Shown: positions 36,281 to 44,784, counted from the first letter of the stretch. The stretch: 64,000 nt of DNA from Nocardia nova (GCF_002933465.1 NZ_PSZE01000035.1:1-64000), one strand, 5' to 3'. Numbers and translations: made by a program. Notes: a model not told the origin generated them from the sequence alone.

Positions 36281-37783
36281 TCAACGAAGACTAAGGAGCG
36301 GATCGGCCGGGGTGAGATCGTCATCGTCGGCAGCGAACGTATACGCCGGTCCCGGCCCTGTCGAGCGGGTCTCGAATCGGACGGTGACCCGGCCGTGCCC
36401 GCTGCCCTGTACCCAGCCGTGGCCATACCGGGGATGCCCGACATCGCGTCCGGGATACCAGAACTCGGTGGTGTAGGAACGCGTCGGCGGCGGCACGACC
36501 GGCTCATCCGCCAGCGCCGGCGCGGCGATCGGTTCTTCGAAGACCGCGGCGCCCACCGCACCGGTGTCGCGGTCCAGCTCGGGGAACAGCGATTCCTGCC
36601 GCACCGCGGACAAACCGCCGAATCCCACGCCCACCAACCGGATCGAGCCCAGTTCGACGGGATCGATGGCCGAGCGCTGAGCCGCGGCGGTGAGGGTGGC
36701 CGGATCGGTGGTGGCATAGGGCAGCGTGAGCGAGCGCGTCACGATGCTCATATCGCCCTTCTTCAATTTCAGGACCACCGTGCGCGCCGCGCGGCCGTCG
36801 CGCAGCAGCCGCCGGTGCGCGGCCTGGGCCATCGCCTCGATCGCGGGGCGCAGCTGCGCCAACGTGACGATGTCGGTCTCGTAGGTGGTTTCGGCGCTGA
36901 TCTGTTTGGCCTCGGCCCGCTCGGCGACCGGTCGTTCGTCGATACCGCGGGCGAGCCGGTGCAGCGCCGCGCCGACACTGCCGCCCAGCAGCGAGACCGC
37001 CTCCGGCTCGGGCAGCGCCGCGAACGCACCGACGGTTTCGATGCCCACCGAACGCAGCCGGTGTTCGGCCACCGGCCCGATTCCCCACAGTTTGCGCACC
37101 GGCAAGCCGGCCAGCAGCGCCTGCTGTTCGGCCGGTGAAATCACCCGCACCCCATCGGGTTTCGCGAGTCCCGAGGCGATCTTGGCCAGTTGTTTTCCGG
37201 TGCCGGCGCCGACCGAGGCCACCAGCCCGGTTCGCTCCCGCACCGATTGCCGCAGCTGCTCGCAGAATTCGCGCACCTGCCGGACATCGGCGCCGGCGAG
37301 CTCGGCGGGCTCACCGAATGCCTCGTCGAACGACAGCGTCTCGAGCACCGGAATCCACGACCGGAGGGTTTCGAAGACCTGCCCGCTGACTTCGCCGTAG
37401 ACCACCCCGCGCGGCGGGATCACCACGGCCGTGACGCCGACCAGCCGACGCGCCTGATGCATGGGCATCGCCGACCGGGCGCCGAAGACCCGCGCCTCGT
37501 AGCTGGCGCCCGCGACCACGCCCCGGCCGCCCATCCCACCCACGAGTACGGGCCGGCCGCGCAGCGTCGGGCGGGTCAGCTGTTCGACCGAGGCGAAGAA
37601 GGCGTCCATATCGATGTGCAGCACCCAGCGCCGCGCCGCGACCGTGTCGGTTCCGAAATTGCTGTCGGGTTCCTGTGCGTGCAGATGCACGGCCGACCCA
37701 CCCCCGGCACCCGCACCGACCCCGGCGGATACTCGCTGACCAGGCACGAGAGAGCTGGTAGCCGCGTCGGGGGCAGAGTGCAT
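36281..37783 (-). CDS. dinB: DNA polymerase IV (DinX type)
   Basis: A 500-residue Y-family translesion polymerase. The palm residues are visible: WVLHIDMDAFFASVEQ (Asp58, metal ligand) and LETLSFDEAFGEP with the second acidic pair. The thumb helix-hairpin-helix is KLWGIGPVAEHRLRSVGIETVGA. The C-terminal 100 residues extend beyond a normal DinB core and include GHPRYGHGWVQGSGHGRVTVRFETR, a feature of the mycobacterial DinX branch, which is also located near ileS. No clear beta-clamp motif was identified except possible QESLFP in the linker. The ATG at 37783 is chosen because TAGATT lies 7 nt upstream as a -10 box; the ATG at 37813 has neither ribosome site nor box. Confidence 0.92.
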   Translation of the reverse strand: MHSAPDAATSSLVPGQRVSAGVGAGAGGGSAVHLHAQEPDSNFGTDTVAARRWVLHIDMDAFFASVEQLTRPTLRGRPVLVGGMGGRGVVAGASYEARVFGARSAMPMHQARRLVGVTAVVIPPRGVVYGEVSGQVFETLRSWIPVLETLSFDEAFGEPAELAGADVRQVREFCEQLRQSVRERTGLVASVGAGTGKQLAKIASGLAKPDGVRVISPAEQQALLAGLPVRKLWGIGPVAEHRLRSVGIETVGAFAALPEPEAVSLLGGSVGAALHRLARGIDERPVAERAEAKQISAETTYETDIVTLAQLRPAIEAMAQAAHRRLLRDGRAARTVVLKLKKGDMSIVTRSLTLPYATTDPATLTAAAQRSAIDPVELGSIRLVGVGFGGLSAVRQESLFPELDRDTGAVGAAVFEEPIAAPALADEPVVPPPTRSYTTEFWYPGRDVGHPRYGHGWVQGSGHGRVTVRFETRSTGPGPAYTFAADDDDLTPADPLLSLR

Positions 37784-37790
37784 ACCCGGA

Positions 37791-37796
37791 AATCTA
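37791..37796 (-). promoter_or_regulatory. -10 box (TAGATT) for leaderless dinB
   Basis: TAGATT on the minus strand ends 7 nt before the ATG at 37783. It decides the dinB start in favour of this ATG over the one ten codons upstream. Confidence 0.45.
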
Positions 37797-37845
37797 CGCG
37801 TGGGGACCGACATATCCGGCAGCGGAAGTGTGTGATGATCGGTTC

Positions 37846-38724
37846 ATGACCATCCGCAAGGCAGTGATCCCAGCCGCCGGCATCGGCTCCCGCCTGCTGC
37901 CGCTGACCAAGGCCATCCCCAAGGAGATGCTGCCGGTCGGCGACAAACCGGTGATCGAGCACACCGTGCGGGAGCTGGTAGCCTCCGGCATCACCGATAT
38001 CACGATCGTGGTGAGCGGCGGGAAGTCCCTGATTCAGGACCATTTCCGCCCCAATCCGGCATTGGTGGCGCAGCTGCGCGCCGACGGTAAATCCGCCTAT
38101 GCCGACGCCGTGGAAGAGGTCGGCGAACTCGGCCGGCTCGGCCACATCACCTATCTGGACCAGCACGGTCCCTACGGCAACGGCACCCCGGTGCTCAACG
38201 CCGCCCGCGCGCTGGGCGACGAGCCGATGCTGGTGTTGTGGCCCGACGACGTCTTCGTCGCCGAGGTGCCGCGGGCGCAGCAGCTCATCGACGCCTACAA
38301 CAAGACCGGGTCGCCGGTGCTGGCGCTGATGCCGATGGATCCGGCCGACTCCCAGCGCTACGGCGTGCCGGTGGTCGAGGATTCCTTCGAGCCCGGTCTC
38401 ATGCGCATCAGCGGGCTGCGGGAGAAGCCGAAGCCGGTGGACGCGCCCTCGGCCTACGCCGCGATCGGCGGATACGTCGTCACTCCCGGCATCGTCGACG
38501 AACTGCGCAAGCAGGTCGACCAGTGGTACACCCACCGCACCGGCGAGGTGTACCTGACCGACGCGATCAACGTGTTCGCGGCCTCGAGCCCGGTCTACGG
38601 ACAGGTGATTCGCGGTCGCTGGTACGACACGGGCAATCCGGCGGACTATCTGGTCGCCCAGTTCGCCTCGGCGCTCAGCCATCCCCAGTACGGGCCGCTG
38701 CTGCGCGATCTGTGCAACGAGTGA
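37846..38724 (+). CDS. galU: UTP-glucose-1-phosphate uridylyltransferase-like enzyme
   Basis: A 292-residue nucleotidyltransferase of the GalU type, which makes UDP-glucose from UTP and glucose-1-phosphate. The N-terminal VIPAAGIGSRLLPLTKAIPKEMLPVGDKP is the sugar-nucleotide binding signature, with VRELVASGITDITIVVSGGK next. GHITYLDQHGPYGNGTPVLNA and LVLWPDDVFV hold the catalytic metal-binding Asp. The C-terminus GRWYDTGNPADYLVAQ is conserved. The central YADAVEEV helix and HGPYGNGTP insert differ from the E. coli enzyme's sequence, so a related sugar-1-phosphate cannot be ruled out. The ATG at 37846 begins the conserved domain; GATGAT lies 6 nt before it as a weak -10 box. It is divergent from dinB with only 62 bp between the starts. 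Confidence 0.86.
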   Translation: MTIRKAVIPAAGIGSRLLPLTKAIPKEMLPVGDKPVIEHTVRELVASGITDITIVVSGGKSLIQDHFRPNPALVAQLRADGKSAYADAVEEVGELGRLGHITYLDQHGPYGNGTPVLNAARALGDEPMLVLWPDDVFVAEVPRAQQLIDAYNKTGSPVLALMPMDPADSQRYGVPVVEDSFEPGLMRISGLREKPKPVDAPSAYAAIGGYVVTPGIVDELRKQVDQWYTHRTGEVYLTDAINVFAASSPVYGQVIRGRWYDTGNPADYLVAQFASALSHPQYGPLLRDLCNE

Positions 38725-38755
38725 CAAGCACGGTGTAACGAGCGAGAAGCGTCGG

Positions 38756-38799
38756 CGAGTGTCCGGGCTGCGGCGCGAGATCCGCAGCCCGGACACTCG
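38756..38799. terminator. Bidirectional hairpin between galU and the NlpC/P60 gene
   Basis: A perfect 18-bp stem, CGAGTGTCCGGGCTGCGG paired with CCGCAGCCCGGACACTCG, encloses an 8-nt loop. It lies between two convergent stops, 31 and 2 bp away. It is the longest perfect hairpin in the window and should end both transcripts. Confidence 0.85.
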
Positions 38800-38801
38800 G
38801 T

Positions 38802-39377
38802 TCAGAAGAAGCGCCGGATCGCGTAGATGTCGAATTCGCTCAGCGGCGTCAGTCCGATCGGCACACCGGGCCCGTAAGCGTTGAGCAGCATGCCCCCGCC
38901 GGCGTAAATGCCCTCGTGGGAGCCGTCGGTATTCACGATGACCACGTCGCCGGGCATCATCGCACCGAACGGCACGGCGCTGCCGGCGGTGGCCTGCTCC
39001 CAGGTGGTACGCGGCAGCATGATGCCGACCTGCCGGAACGCCCACTGCACCAGCCCGGAGCAGTCGTAGGCGTTGGGCCCGGTCCCACCCCATTCGTAGG
39101 GCTTGCCCGCCTGCGAGCCGGCGATGCTCAGGGCGATCGACGCCCGCGGGCTGGGCAGCGGCAGCGCCGCCGAACCGCTGGCGCTGCCGGAGGCCGATCC
39201 GCTCCCCGCACCGGAGCCGCTACCGGAATCGCCGGATCCGGAGGAACTGCCGGTGTCGGCGGGTGCGGCGGTGGCCGGACCTGCCCAGATCGATATGGAG
39301 ACGGCCGCGGCGATCGCGGCCAGGAGATAGCGGGTGGATCTGCGGCGCGAGGATCCGCGCACGGATGACGGTGCCAT
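38802..39377 (-). CDS. Secreted NlpC/P60 peptidoglycan peptidase
   Basis: A 191-residue exported endopeptidase. The signal peptide STRYLLAAIAAAVSISIWAGPATAAPA ends after ATA or TAA. A low-complexity Gly/Ser linker of about 45 residues follows (GSSSGSGDSGSGSGAGSGSA). The NlpC/P60 domain has the catalytic Cys in YDCSGLVQWAF, the His in DGSHEGIYAGGG, and the substrate-pocket LPRTTWEQATAG. GSQAGKPYEWGGTGPNAYDCSG is the typical N-terminal part of the domain. It should cut between D-Glu and meso-DAP in stem peptides. The domain is minimal, with no coiled coil or SH3 partner, so another protein may regulate it. The ATG at 39377 has AAGGGCGA upstream. GTCACAG-type repeats lie about 185 bp upstream. 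Confidence 0.9.
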   Translation of the reverse strand: MAPSSVRGSSRRRSTRYLLAAIAAAVSISIWAGPATAAPADTGSSSGSGDSGSGSGAGSGSASGSASGSAALPLPSPRASIALSIAGSQAGKPYEWGGTGPNAYDCSGLVQWAFRQVGIMLPRTTWEQATAGSAVPFGAMMPGDVVIVNTDGSHEGIYAGGGMLLNAYGPGVPIGLTPLSEFDIYAIRRFF

Positions 39378-39554
39378 GTGCTCGCCCTTCGATATGACAT
39401 GCATCCACCACGGCACACCGACCGGCGATTACACAGCACACAGCATGGACTTGGGATGGCCGCTTCCCCACGGGCATCTCAGCCGGTCAACTACCTGGTA
39501 GTGCAGTTTTCAGCGGGGGTCGATCCAGGAAAAACGCCTAACCTCAACTAAAGA

Positions 39555-39571
39555 GTGACGGTTGCTGTGAC
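39555..39571 (-). promoter_or_regulatory. GTCACAG-type direct repeat upstream of the NlpC/P60 gene
   Basis: On the minus strand GTCACAGCA (39571-39563) is followed by GTCAC (39559-39555), a 12-bp spaced direct repeat. The first unit matches the MtrA box GTCACAGCG reported for mycobacteria at eight of nine bases. MtrA controls peptidoglycan hydrolases there. Binding here is an inference. Confidence 0.4.
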
Positions 39572-39847
39572 ATAGCTGTTTTAGCGCAAGTCACATGCAC
39601 ACCACAAGTGCCAATCCGCAACCGTGATCTGCTCCGGCCTCACGGGACACACCCCAGCTCATGCCGGGAATCGGCGTACGCACGCCTCGCTCGCACCTGT
39701 CGCGGTACTCCAGGGCCATGTGTAACCCACGTCTACCTGGGTATACACGGTGCGCGTCCCAGACCCGGCGAAGGACACCCAGGCTCGCGCGGCCGCATCG
39801 AACTCGCGCGCGCCCTTCCGGCACGGCGGGCAGAAAATTCGCGACGC

Positions 39848-39912
39848 GCACACCGCCCACCGCATCGGCCACCTCGGCGCCCGCCGGCGCGAAGCTCAAC
39901 TCGGTGGCGAGG
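39848..39912 (-). repeat. Diverged copy of the ileS 3' end
   Basis: These 65 bp align without gaps to 40022-40086 inside ileS with 51 identical bases (about 78%). Translated on the minus strand they read ATELSFAPAGAEVADAVGGVRVA, against ATALDFGAAGAEAADVVGGVRAA in ileS. The similarity stops sharply at both ends. It is a relic of a partial duplication, or of an earlier, longer IleS terminus. Confidence 0.75.
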
Positions 39913-39949
39913 CGGGACGACCGCGCTCCGCACCGACATCGAACGACGA

Positions 39950-39978
39950 GGTCCGCCCGGCACAGCGCCGGGCGGACC
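39950..39978 (-). terminator. Hairpin downstream of ileS
   Basis: A perfect 12-bp stem, GGTCCGCCCGGC with GCCGGGCGGACC, around a 5-nt loop lies 21 bp past the ileS stop. It is a good candidate for the end of the ileS transcript. There is no U tract. Confidence 0.8.
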
Positions 39979-39998
39979 ACGCAGACGACATCCGTCGA

Positions 39999-42900
39999 TC
40001 AGGCCTTGGCAATCGCCGCGCGTACACCGCCGACCACATCGGCGGCCTCGGCGCCCGCCGCGCCGAAATCGAGTGCGGTGGCGAGGATCTCCCCGGCGAT
40101 CAGGTCACGATGGGTCCGCGCCCACTCCGCGCGCTCCTGCGGCACCTCCAGGACCACGGTGATGCGGTCGGAGACGTCGAGGCCCAGCGACTTGCGGGTC
40201 TCCTGCAGATCGCGGATCAGGTCGCGGGCCCAGCCCTCGGCCTCGAGTTCCTCGGTGACCTCCGAATTCAGCACCACCAGGCCGGCATTGCCGGGCAGGG
40301 CGGCGGTGGATTCGGGTTCGGCCGCCACCAGGCGCTGGGTGTACTCCTCGGGCAGCAGCACGATGCCGTCGTCGTGGCCGGGCACCAGCGCCTTGACCAC
40401 ACCGTCGTCCTCGCGCCACTGGCCGGACTTCACCGCCTTGATCACGCCCTGGACGTCCTTGCCCAGCCGCGGACCGGCGGCACGGGCATTGACGACCAGT
40501 TCGAACCGGCCGTGGGCGGCCACCTCCGTGGTCAGGTCCACCTTCTTGACGTTGACCTCGTCGGCCACGAGCTCGGCGAACGGACGCAGCCGCTCAGCAT
40601 CCGGCGCGGCGATGGTGACCTCGGACAGCGGCAGCCGCACCCGCAGGTTCTGCGCCTTGCGCAGGCTCAGCACCGTCGAGCACACCGAACGCACCTCGTC
40701 CATCGCCGACACCAGCTCCGGATCGCGCGGCAGCTCGGTCTCGGCCGGCCAGTCGGTCAGATGCACCGACCGCTCCCCCGTCAGCCCACGCCAGATCACC
40801 TCGGTGATCAGCGGCAGCAGCGGGGCGGCCAGCCGGCAGGTGACCTCCAGCACGGTGTGCAGGGTGTCGATGGCGTCGCGATCCTCCTCCCAGAACCGCG
40901 AACGCGACCGGCGCACATACCAATTGGTGAGCGCGTCGGCGAACGAACGCAGTTCGTCGCAGGCGGTGGCGATGTCGTAGACCTCGAGCGCCTCGGTCAT
41001 CACATCGCGGGCCGCGGCCAGTTTGGCCAGGATGTAGCGATCCAGCACATGCGCCGAATCCGTCCGCCACACACCGGGTTTCGAGGCATAGAGCTGCAGG
41101 AACGTCCACGCGTTCCAAAGCGGGCGCAGCGCGTGGCTCACGCCTTCGCGGATGCCGCGTTCGGTGACGATCAGGTTGCCGCCGCGCAGCACCGGCGACG
41201 CCATGAGAAACCACCGCATGGCATCGGAGCCGTCGCGGTCGAACACCTCGTTGACGTCGGGGTAGTTGCCCTTGGACTTGGACATCTTCAATCCGTCGTC
41301 GCCGAGTACGATGCCGTGCGCCACAACGGATTTGAACGCCGGTCGGTCGAACAGCGCGGTCGAGAGCACGTGCAGGTTGTAGAACCACCCCCGCGTCTGC
41401 CCGTTGTACTCGACGATGAAGTCACCGGGGCTGTGTGCGCGAGCAACGGAAGTCCCCGCGGTGTCCGATGTGACGGCTCCGCCGTCGAACCATTCCTTGT
41501 TGTCGAACGGGTAGTGCACCTGCGCGTACGGCATCGACCCCGACTCGAACCAGCAGTCGAGCACCTCGGGCGTGCGCCGCATCATCGACTTCCCGGTGGG
41601 GTCGTCGGGATTCGGGCGCACCAGCTCGTCGATGCCCGGCCGGTGCAGATCCGCCGGGCGCACGCCGAAGTCGCGCTCCAGCTCGTCCAGCGAGCCGTAC
41701 ACGTCGACCCGCGGATAGGCCGGATCGTCGGAGATCCACACCGGAATCGGCGCACCCCAGTACCGATTGCGGCTGATGTTCCAGTCGCGCGCGTTCTCGA
41801 GCCACTTGCCGAACTGCCCGTCGCGGATGTGTTCGGGCACCCAGGTGATCTGCTGGTTCAGCTCCACCATGCGGTCGCGGAATTTCGTGACCGCCACGAA
41901 CCACGAGGGCACCGCCATGTAGATCAGCGGCTGACCGGATCGCCAGCTGTGCGGATAGGAGTGCTCGATCGTCTCGTGCCGCAACAACTTTCCGGCGGCC
42001 TTGAGATCCTTGATGATGGCCGGATTCGCGTCGAACACCATCAGGCCCTCGTACGGCGGCACCATTGAGGTGAACTTGCCGCCGGCGTCCAGTGGCTGCA
42101 CCACCTCGATCCCGTTGGCGGAGGCGACGTCCATGTCCTCCTCACCGAACGCGGGCGCCAGGTGCACCACGCCGGTTCCGGAGTCGGTGGTCACGTAGTC
42201 GGCGTTCAGCACGCGGTGCGCGTTGGGGTGGCCGAGGAAAAAGTCGAACGGCGGCCGATAGCGCAGGCCCGCCAGCGCCGCGCCCGAATACTCCGACAAC
42301 ACCTCGAGTCCGTCGTCGGCGGTGCCGAGTTCCCGGGCGTAATGGGAGACCCGCTCGGCAGCCAGCACGTACCGCTTACCGTCCTTGCCGCGCACGTGGG
42401 CATAGGTGATGTCCGGGTGGACGGCGATCGCCAGGTTCGACGGCAGCGTCCACGGCGTGGTGGTCCAGATCAGCGCATTGGCGCCGTCGAGCTCGTGCAA
42501 CGGATGGTCGGTCGCCACCTCGAGCAGCATGTCGACGGTGACCGCCGGATCCTGGCGCATCCGGTAGGCGTCGTCGAGGCGCGCCTCCTGATTCGACAGC
42601 GGCGTCTGCTCGTACCAGCTGTAGGGCAGCACCCGGAAGCCTTGGTAGACAAGACCTTTGTCGTACAGCGACTTGAACGCCCACATCACCGACTCCATGA
42701 AGTCGAGATCGAGGGTCTTGTAGTCGTTGTCGAAGTCGACCCACCGCGCTTGGCGTGTCACATAGTCACGCCACTCATTGGTGTAACGAAGCACAGAGGA
42801 TTTGCACGCGGCATTGAATTCCGCGAGGCCCATCGCATCGATCTGTGATTTGTCCGTGATACCGAGTTGCTTCTCCGCTTCGATTTCCGCGGGCAATCCG

Positions 42901-43226
42901 TGTGTGTCCCAACCGAAGCGCCGCTCCACGCGCTTACCGCGCATCGTCTGGAACCGCGGAACCAAATCCTTCACATATCCGGTGAGCAGATGTCCGTAAT
43001 GTGGCAAACCGTTGGCGAACGGCGGCCCGTCGTAGAAGACGAACTCGTCGCACCGCTCCCCGCGATTGTCGATGCTGGCACGGAAGGTGTCGTCGGCGGC
43101 CCAGTAGTCCAGCACCCGGCGCTCGAGCTCCGGGAACGACACGCTCGCGCCCTGCCGCGAGCCGGCATCCGCGGCGGTGAAGTCGACGCGGGGATAGGCG
43201 TTGCGGGTGGATGTCTCGTCCGCCAT
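39999..43226 (-). CDS. ileS: Isoleucyl-tRNA synthetase
   Basis: A 1,075-residue class I aminoacyl-tRNA synthetase. The HIGH motif is GLPHYGHLLTGY (His76-His79 as HYGH), the KMSKS motif is GLKMSKSKGNYPDV, and YTRQ/WDTHGLPAEIEAE are further class signatures. The editing CP1 domain (about residues 190-400) includes WTTTPWTLPSNLA and the FGEEDMDVA segment near the hydrolytic site. The sequence is of the eukaryote-like, IleS2-type length and style, as in other mycolic-acid actinobacteria, a group noted for lower mupirocin sensitivity; resistance is not demonstrated here. It is preceded by a T-box leader, so expression should rise when uncharged tRNA-Ile accumulates. The ATG at 43226 has GAGGGAG about 12 nt upstream, and this site is the probable target of the switch. 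Confidence 0.97.
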   Translation of the reverse strand: MADETSTRNAYPRVDFTAADAGSRQGASVSFPELERRVLDYWAADDTFRASIDNRGERCDEFVFYDGPPFANGLPHYGHLLTGYVKDLVPRFQTMRGKRVERRFGWDTHGLPAEIEAEKQLGITDKSQIDAMGLAEFNAACKSSVLRYTNEWRDYVTRQARWVDFDNDYKTLDLDFMESVMWAFKSLYDKGLVYQGFRVLPYSWYEQTPLSNQEARLDDAYRMRQDPAVTVDMLLEVATDHPLHELDGANALIWTTTPWTLPSNLAIAVHPDITYAHVRGKDGKRYVLAAERVSHYARELGTADDGLEVLSEYSGAALAGLRYRPPFDFFLGHPNAHRVLNADYVTTDSGTGVVHLAPAFGEEDMDVASANGIEVVQPLDAGGKFTSMVPPYEGLMVFDANPAIIKDLKAAGKLLRHETIEHSYPHSWRSGQPLIYMAVPSWFVAVTKFRDRMVELNQQITWVPEHIRDGQFGKWLENARDWNISRNRYWGAPIPVWISDDPAYPRVDVYGSLDELERDFGVRPADLHRPGIDELVRPNPDDPTGKSMMRRTPEVLDCWFESGSMPYAQVHYPFDNKEWFDGGAVTSDTAGTSVARAHSPGDFIVEYNGQTRGWFYNLHVLSTALFDRPAFKSVVAHGIVLGDDGLKMSKSKGNYPDVNEVFDRDGSDAMRWFLMASPVLRGGNLIVTERGIREGVSHALRPLWNAWTFLQLYASKPGVWRTDSAHVLDRYILAKLAAARDVMTEALEVYDIATACDELRSFADALTNWYVRRSRSRFWEEDRDAIDTLHTVLEVTCRLAAPLLPLITEVIWRGLTGERSVHLTDWPAETELPRDPELVSAMDEVRSVCSTVLSLRKAQNLRVRLPLSEVTIAAPDAERLRPFAELVADEVNVKKVDLTTEVAAHGRFELVVNARAAGPRLGKDVQGVIKAVKSGQWREDDGVVKALVPGHDDGIVLLPEEYTQRLVAAEPESTAALPGNAGLVVLNSEVTEELEAEGWARDLIRDLQETRKSLGLDVSDRITVVLEVPQERAEWARTHRDLIAGEILATALDFGAAGAEAADVVGGVRAAIAKA

Positions 43227-43466
43227 GGCGGCTGTGGTCTCCCTCGTGCCAGTGCGCTCGTTCGGCGCAGTCGGTGGGCACGGGGACGACTTCGGCGCCT
43301 GTGCGCCGCTGCCGCGGTACCACCCCGCTTGTCCGGCCGGATGTTCCGGCGGGCGGACCTCTCGTTACGAGCTGTGACGGGCTCACCCGTTCGGTTCTAC
43401 TGGGCGCCTGTGGCGCCGTTCTTCCGAAGGCTCCCCGGTGATGGCCGGATCACTGCCGATCTACAG
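43227..43466 (-). ncRNA. T-box riboswitch of ileS (ultrashort Stem I)
   Basis: The minus-strand leader contains the T-box core GGGTGGTACCGCGG (about 43325-43312), whose TGG bulge should pair with the tRNA acceptor end. Upstream, at about 43462-43430, GTGATCCGGCCATCAC forms a short Stem I that exposes an ATC isoleucine triplet, followed by GGAGCCTTCGGAAG as the Stem II region. The absence of the long Stem I of Gram-positive T-boxes marks the actinobacterial ultrashort type, studied structurally for the Nocardia farcinica and mycobacterial ileS leaders, which act on translation. The GAGGGAG ribosome site at 43245-43239 lies just after the T-box, so sequestration of it is the likely output. No clear terminator U tract is present. 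Confidence 0.93.
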
Positions 43467-43471
43467 GTTTG

Positions 43472-43477
43472 ATTGTA
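43472..43477 (-). promoter_or_regulatory. -10 box (TACAAT) of the ileS leader transcript
   Basis: TACAAT on the minus strand is a near-consensus -10 box. Transcription would begin around 43465, at the start of Stem I of the T-box. No good -35 hexamer is seen at the usual distance. Confidence 0.6.
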
Positions 43478-43541
43478 GCCAGTGCGGGCAACATTATTTC
43501 CGTGCCCTGCTCCCCACGCCGTTCACCGCACCTGTGCCCGC

Positions 43542-43742
43542 TCAGCGCTTGGCATGACGGCCGGGACGTGATTGCGGGTCGTCCTCGGGCTCACGCATGG
43601 CCAGTGCGCTGACCAGCAGCAGGATCGCACCGATCACGCAGACGACGATGCAACCCCACGCCCAGATCACCGATCCGGTCGTCAACGCCGTCACCAACAG
43701 GGCGAAGCCGATCGCGGCCAGGACGAGCGTCAGAACGAGCAT
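43542..43742 (-). CDS. Small two-helix membrane protein near wag31
   Basis: A 66-residue protein with two hydrophobic helices (MLVLTLVLAAIGFALLVTAL and VIWAWGCIVVCVIGAILLLV) and a charged C-terminal tail, PEDDPQSRPGRHAKR, presumably cytoplasmic. A small transmembrane gene at this place, next to wag31, is conserved in related actinobacteria (Rv2144c in M. tuberculosis is larger but similarly placed). Its role is unknown; location suggests the cell-envelope growth machinery. The open frame starts at a GTG at 43748, but AGGGGG lies directly on it and is well spaced for the ATG at 43742, so that start is chosen. Confidence 0.78.
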   Translation of the reverse strand: MLVLTLVLAAIGFALLVTALTTGSVIWAWGCIVVCVIGAILLLVSALAMREPEDDPQSRPGRHAKR

Positions 43743-43875
43743 GGTCACCCCCTAGGCGGGCAGGGCGGGCCGCAGCGCCCCGAGGGGCCGGGCGGCTCGG
43801 CAGAACTACGACCACACAGCGGCATGCGACGCCGGACCCCGTCGTATCGGCGGGGTGGCGGGCACCCGGGACGAG

Positions 43876-44709
43876 CTATTTGCCACCCTTGGCGTACGAC
43901 GCCGGACCATGGCTGTTCGATATCGCCTCGAAGGCCTCACCACCGTCGACCGGAACGGCCGAACCGCGGTTCTCCAGCTCCTCGAGCTGCGATTCCAGGT
44001 AGGACTTCAGGCGCACCCGGTACTCACGCTCGAAGGTCTTCAGCTGCTCGATACGGCTCTCCAGCACGCTGCGCTGCTGGGTGATGGTGGCCATGATCTC
44101 GGTGTGCTTGCGCTCGGCGTCGGCCTGCAGGGCGTCGGCCTTCTCCTTGGCCTGGCGCAGCTGGCTGTCGGAGCGGGTCTGCGCGTCCGACAGCAGCGAA
44201 TCGGCCTTCTGCCGCGCCTCGCCGACCATCGCGTCCGAGCGGGTCTGCGCTTCGCTGACCATTCGCTCGGAATTCGCCCGGGCGTTGGAGAGTAGCTGTT
44301 CGGCCTCGGCCTTGGCGTCGGTGGTGAGCCGGTCGGCCATTTCCTGCGCCAGGCTCAGCACCTTCGCGGCCTGCAGGTTCGCGTCCGCGGCGGAGTTGTC
44401 CTTGGGGGCCACCGGCGCGGCGGCCGGCACCGGCACCGGCGGTGCCACCGGGGCGGGCTTCGGCGGTTCCGGTTGCGGCGGAGCGGGTTTCACCGCCTGC
44501 GGCGCAGGACGCGACTTCTTGGCATCCGCCAATTCGGCATCCAGCTCAGCAACCCGCTGGCGCAGGTCCGCATTCTCCTCGATGAGGCGCGAGAGCTCCT
44601 GTTCGACCAGGTCGAGGAAGGCGTCGACTTCGTCCTCGTTGTAGCCGCGCTTCCCGATCGGCGGTTTGCTGAACGCGACGTTGTGCACATCGGCTGGAGT
44701 CAGCGGCAT
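43876..44709 (-). CDS. wag31: DivIVA homologue Wag31, polar growth organiser
   Basis: A 277-residue DivIVA-family protein that gathers at the poles and directs tip growth. The N-terminal membrane-binding domain is MPLTPADVHNVAFSKPPIGKRGYNEDEVDAFLDLVE, almost a consensus for the family, followed by the first coiled coil. A Pro/Ala/Val linker (about residues 70-100, PAPQAVKPAPPQPEPPKP...) follows. The long C-terminal coiled coil (about 108-250) has repeats of the type EAQTRSDAMVGEARQKADSLLSDAQTRSDSQL. The last 25 residues are polar. A Thr in the N-terminal part is phosphorylated by PknA in mycobacteria; the equivalent site cannot be assigned with certainty here. It is the last strong dcw-linked gene, separated from yggT by 75 bp and from ileS by a small membrane gene. 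Confidence 0.96.
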   Translation of the reverse strand: MPLTPADVHNVAFSKPPIGKRGYNEDEVDAFLDLVEQELSRLIEENADLRQRVAELDAELADAKKSRPAPQAVKPAPPQPEPPKPAPVAPPVPVPAAAPVAPKDNSAADANLQAAKVLSLAQEMADRLTTDAKAEAEQLLSNARANSERMVSEAQTRSDAMVGEARQKADSLLSDAQTRSDSQLRQAKEKADALQADAERKHTEIMATITQQRSVLESRIEQLKTFEREYRVRLKSYLESQLEELENRGSAVPVDGGEAFEAISNSHGPASYAKGGK

Positions 44710-44784
44710 GGAAGGATCCCTTCGCGCTTCGTACGGAGATCTAACGTAGATCTTCTAGCAAGCTCTTCTTCTCGGCCCATTCTG

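Larger units (their letters stand above)
39378..39998. other. Intergenic region between the NlpC/P60 gene and ileS
   Basis: This 621-bp stretch holds the NlpC/P60 promoter region in its first part, a diverged copy of the ileS 3' end (39848-39912) and the ileS terminator hairpin (39950-39978). A 129-codon open frame on the minus strand spans most of it, but only the ileS-like tail in it is recognisable, so I do not call it a gene. Confidence 0.6.

Noticed and set aside
39591..39980. A 129-codon open frame downstream of ileS
   Set aside because: Only its ileS-like tail is recognisable, there is no ribosome site, and a terminator hairpin lies inside it. It is treated as relic sequence.
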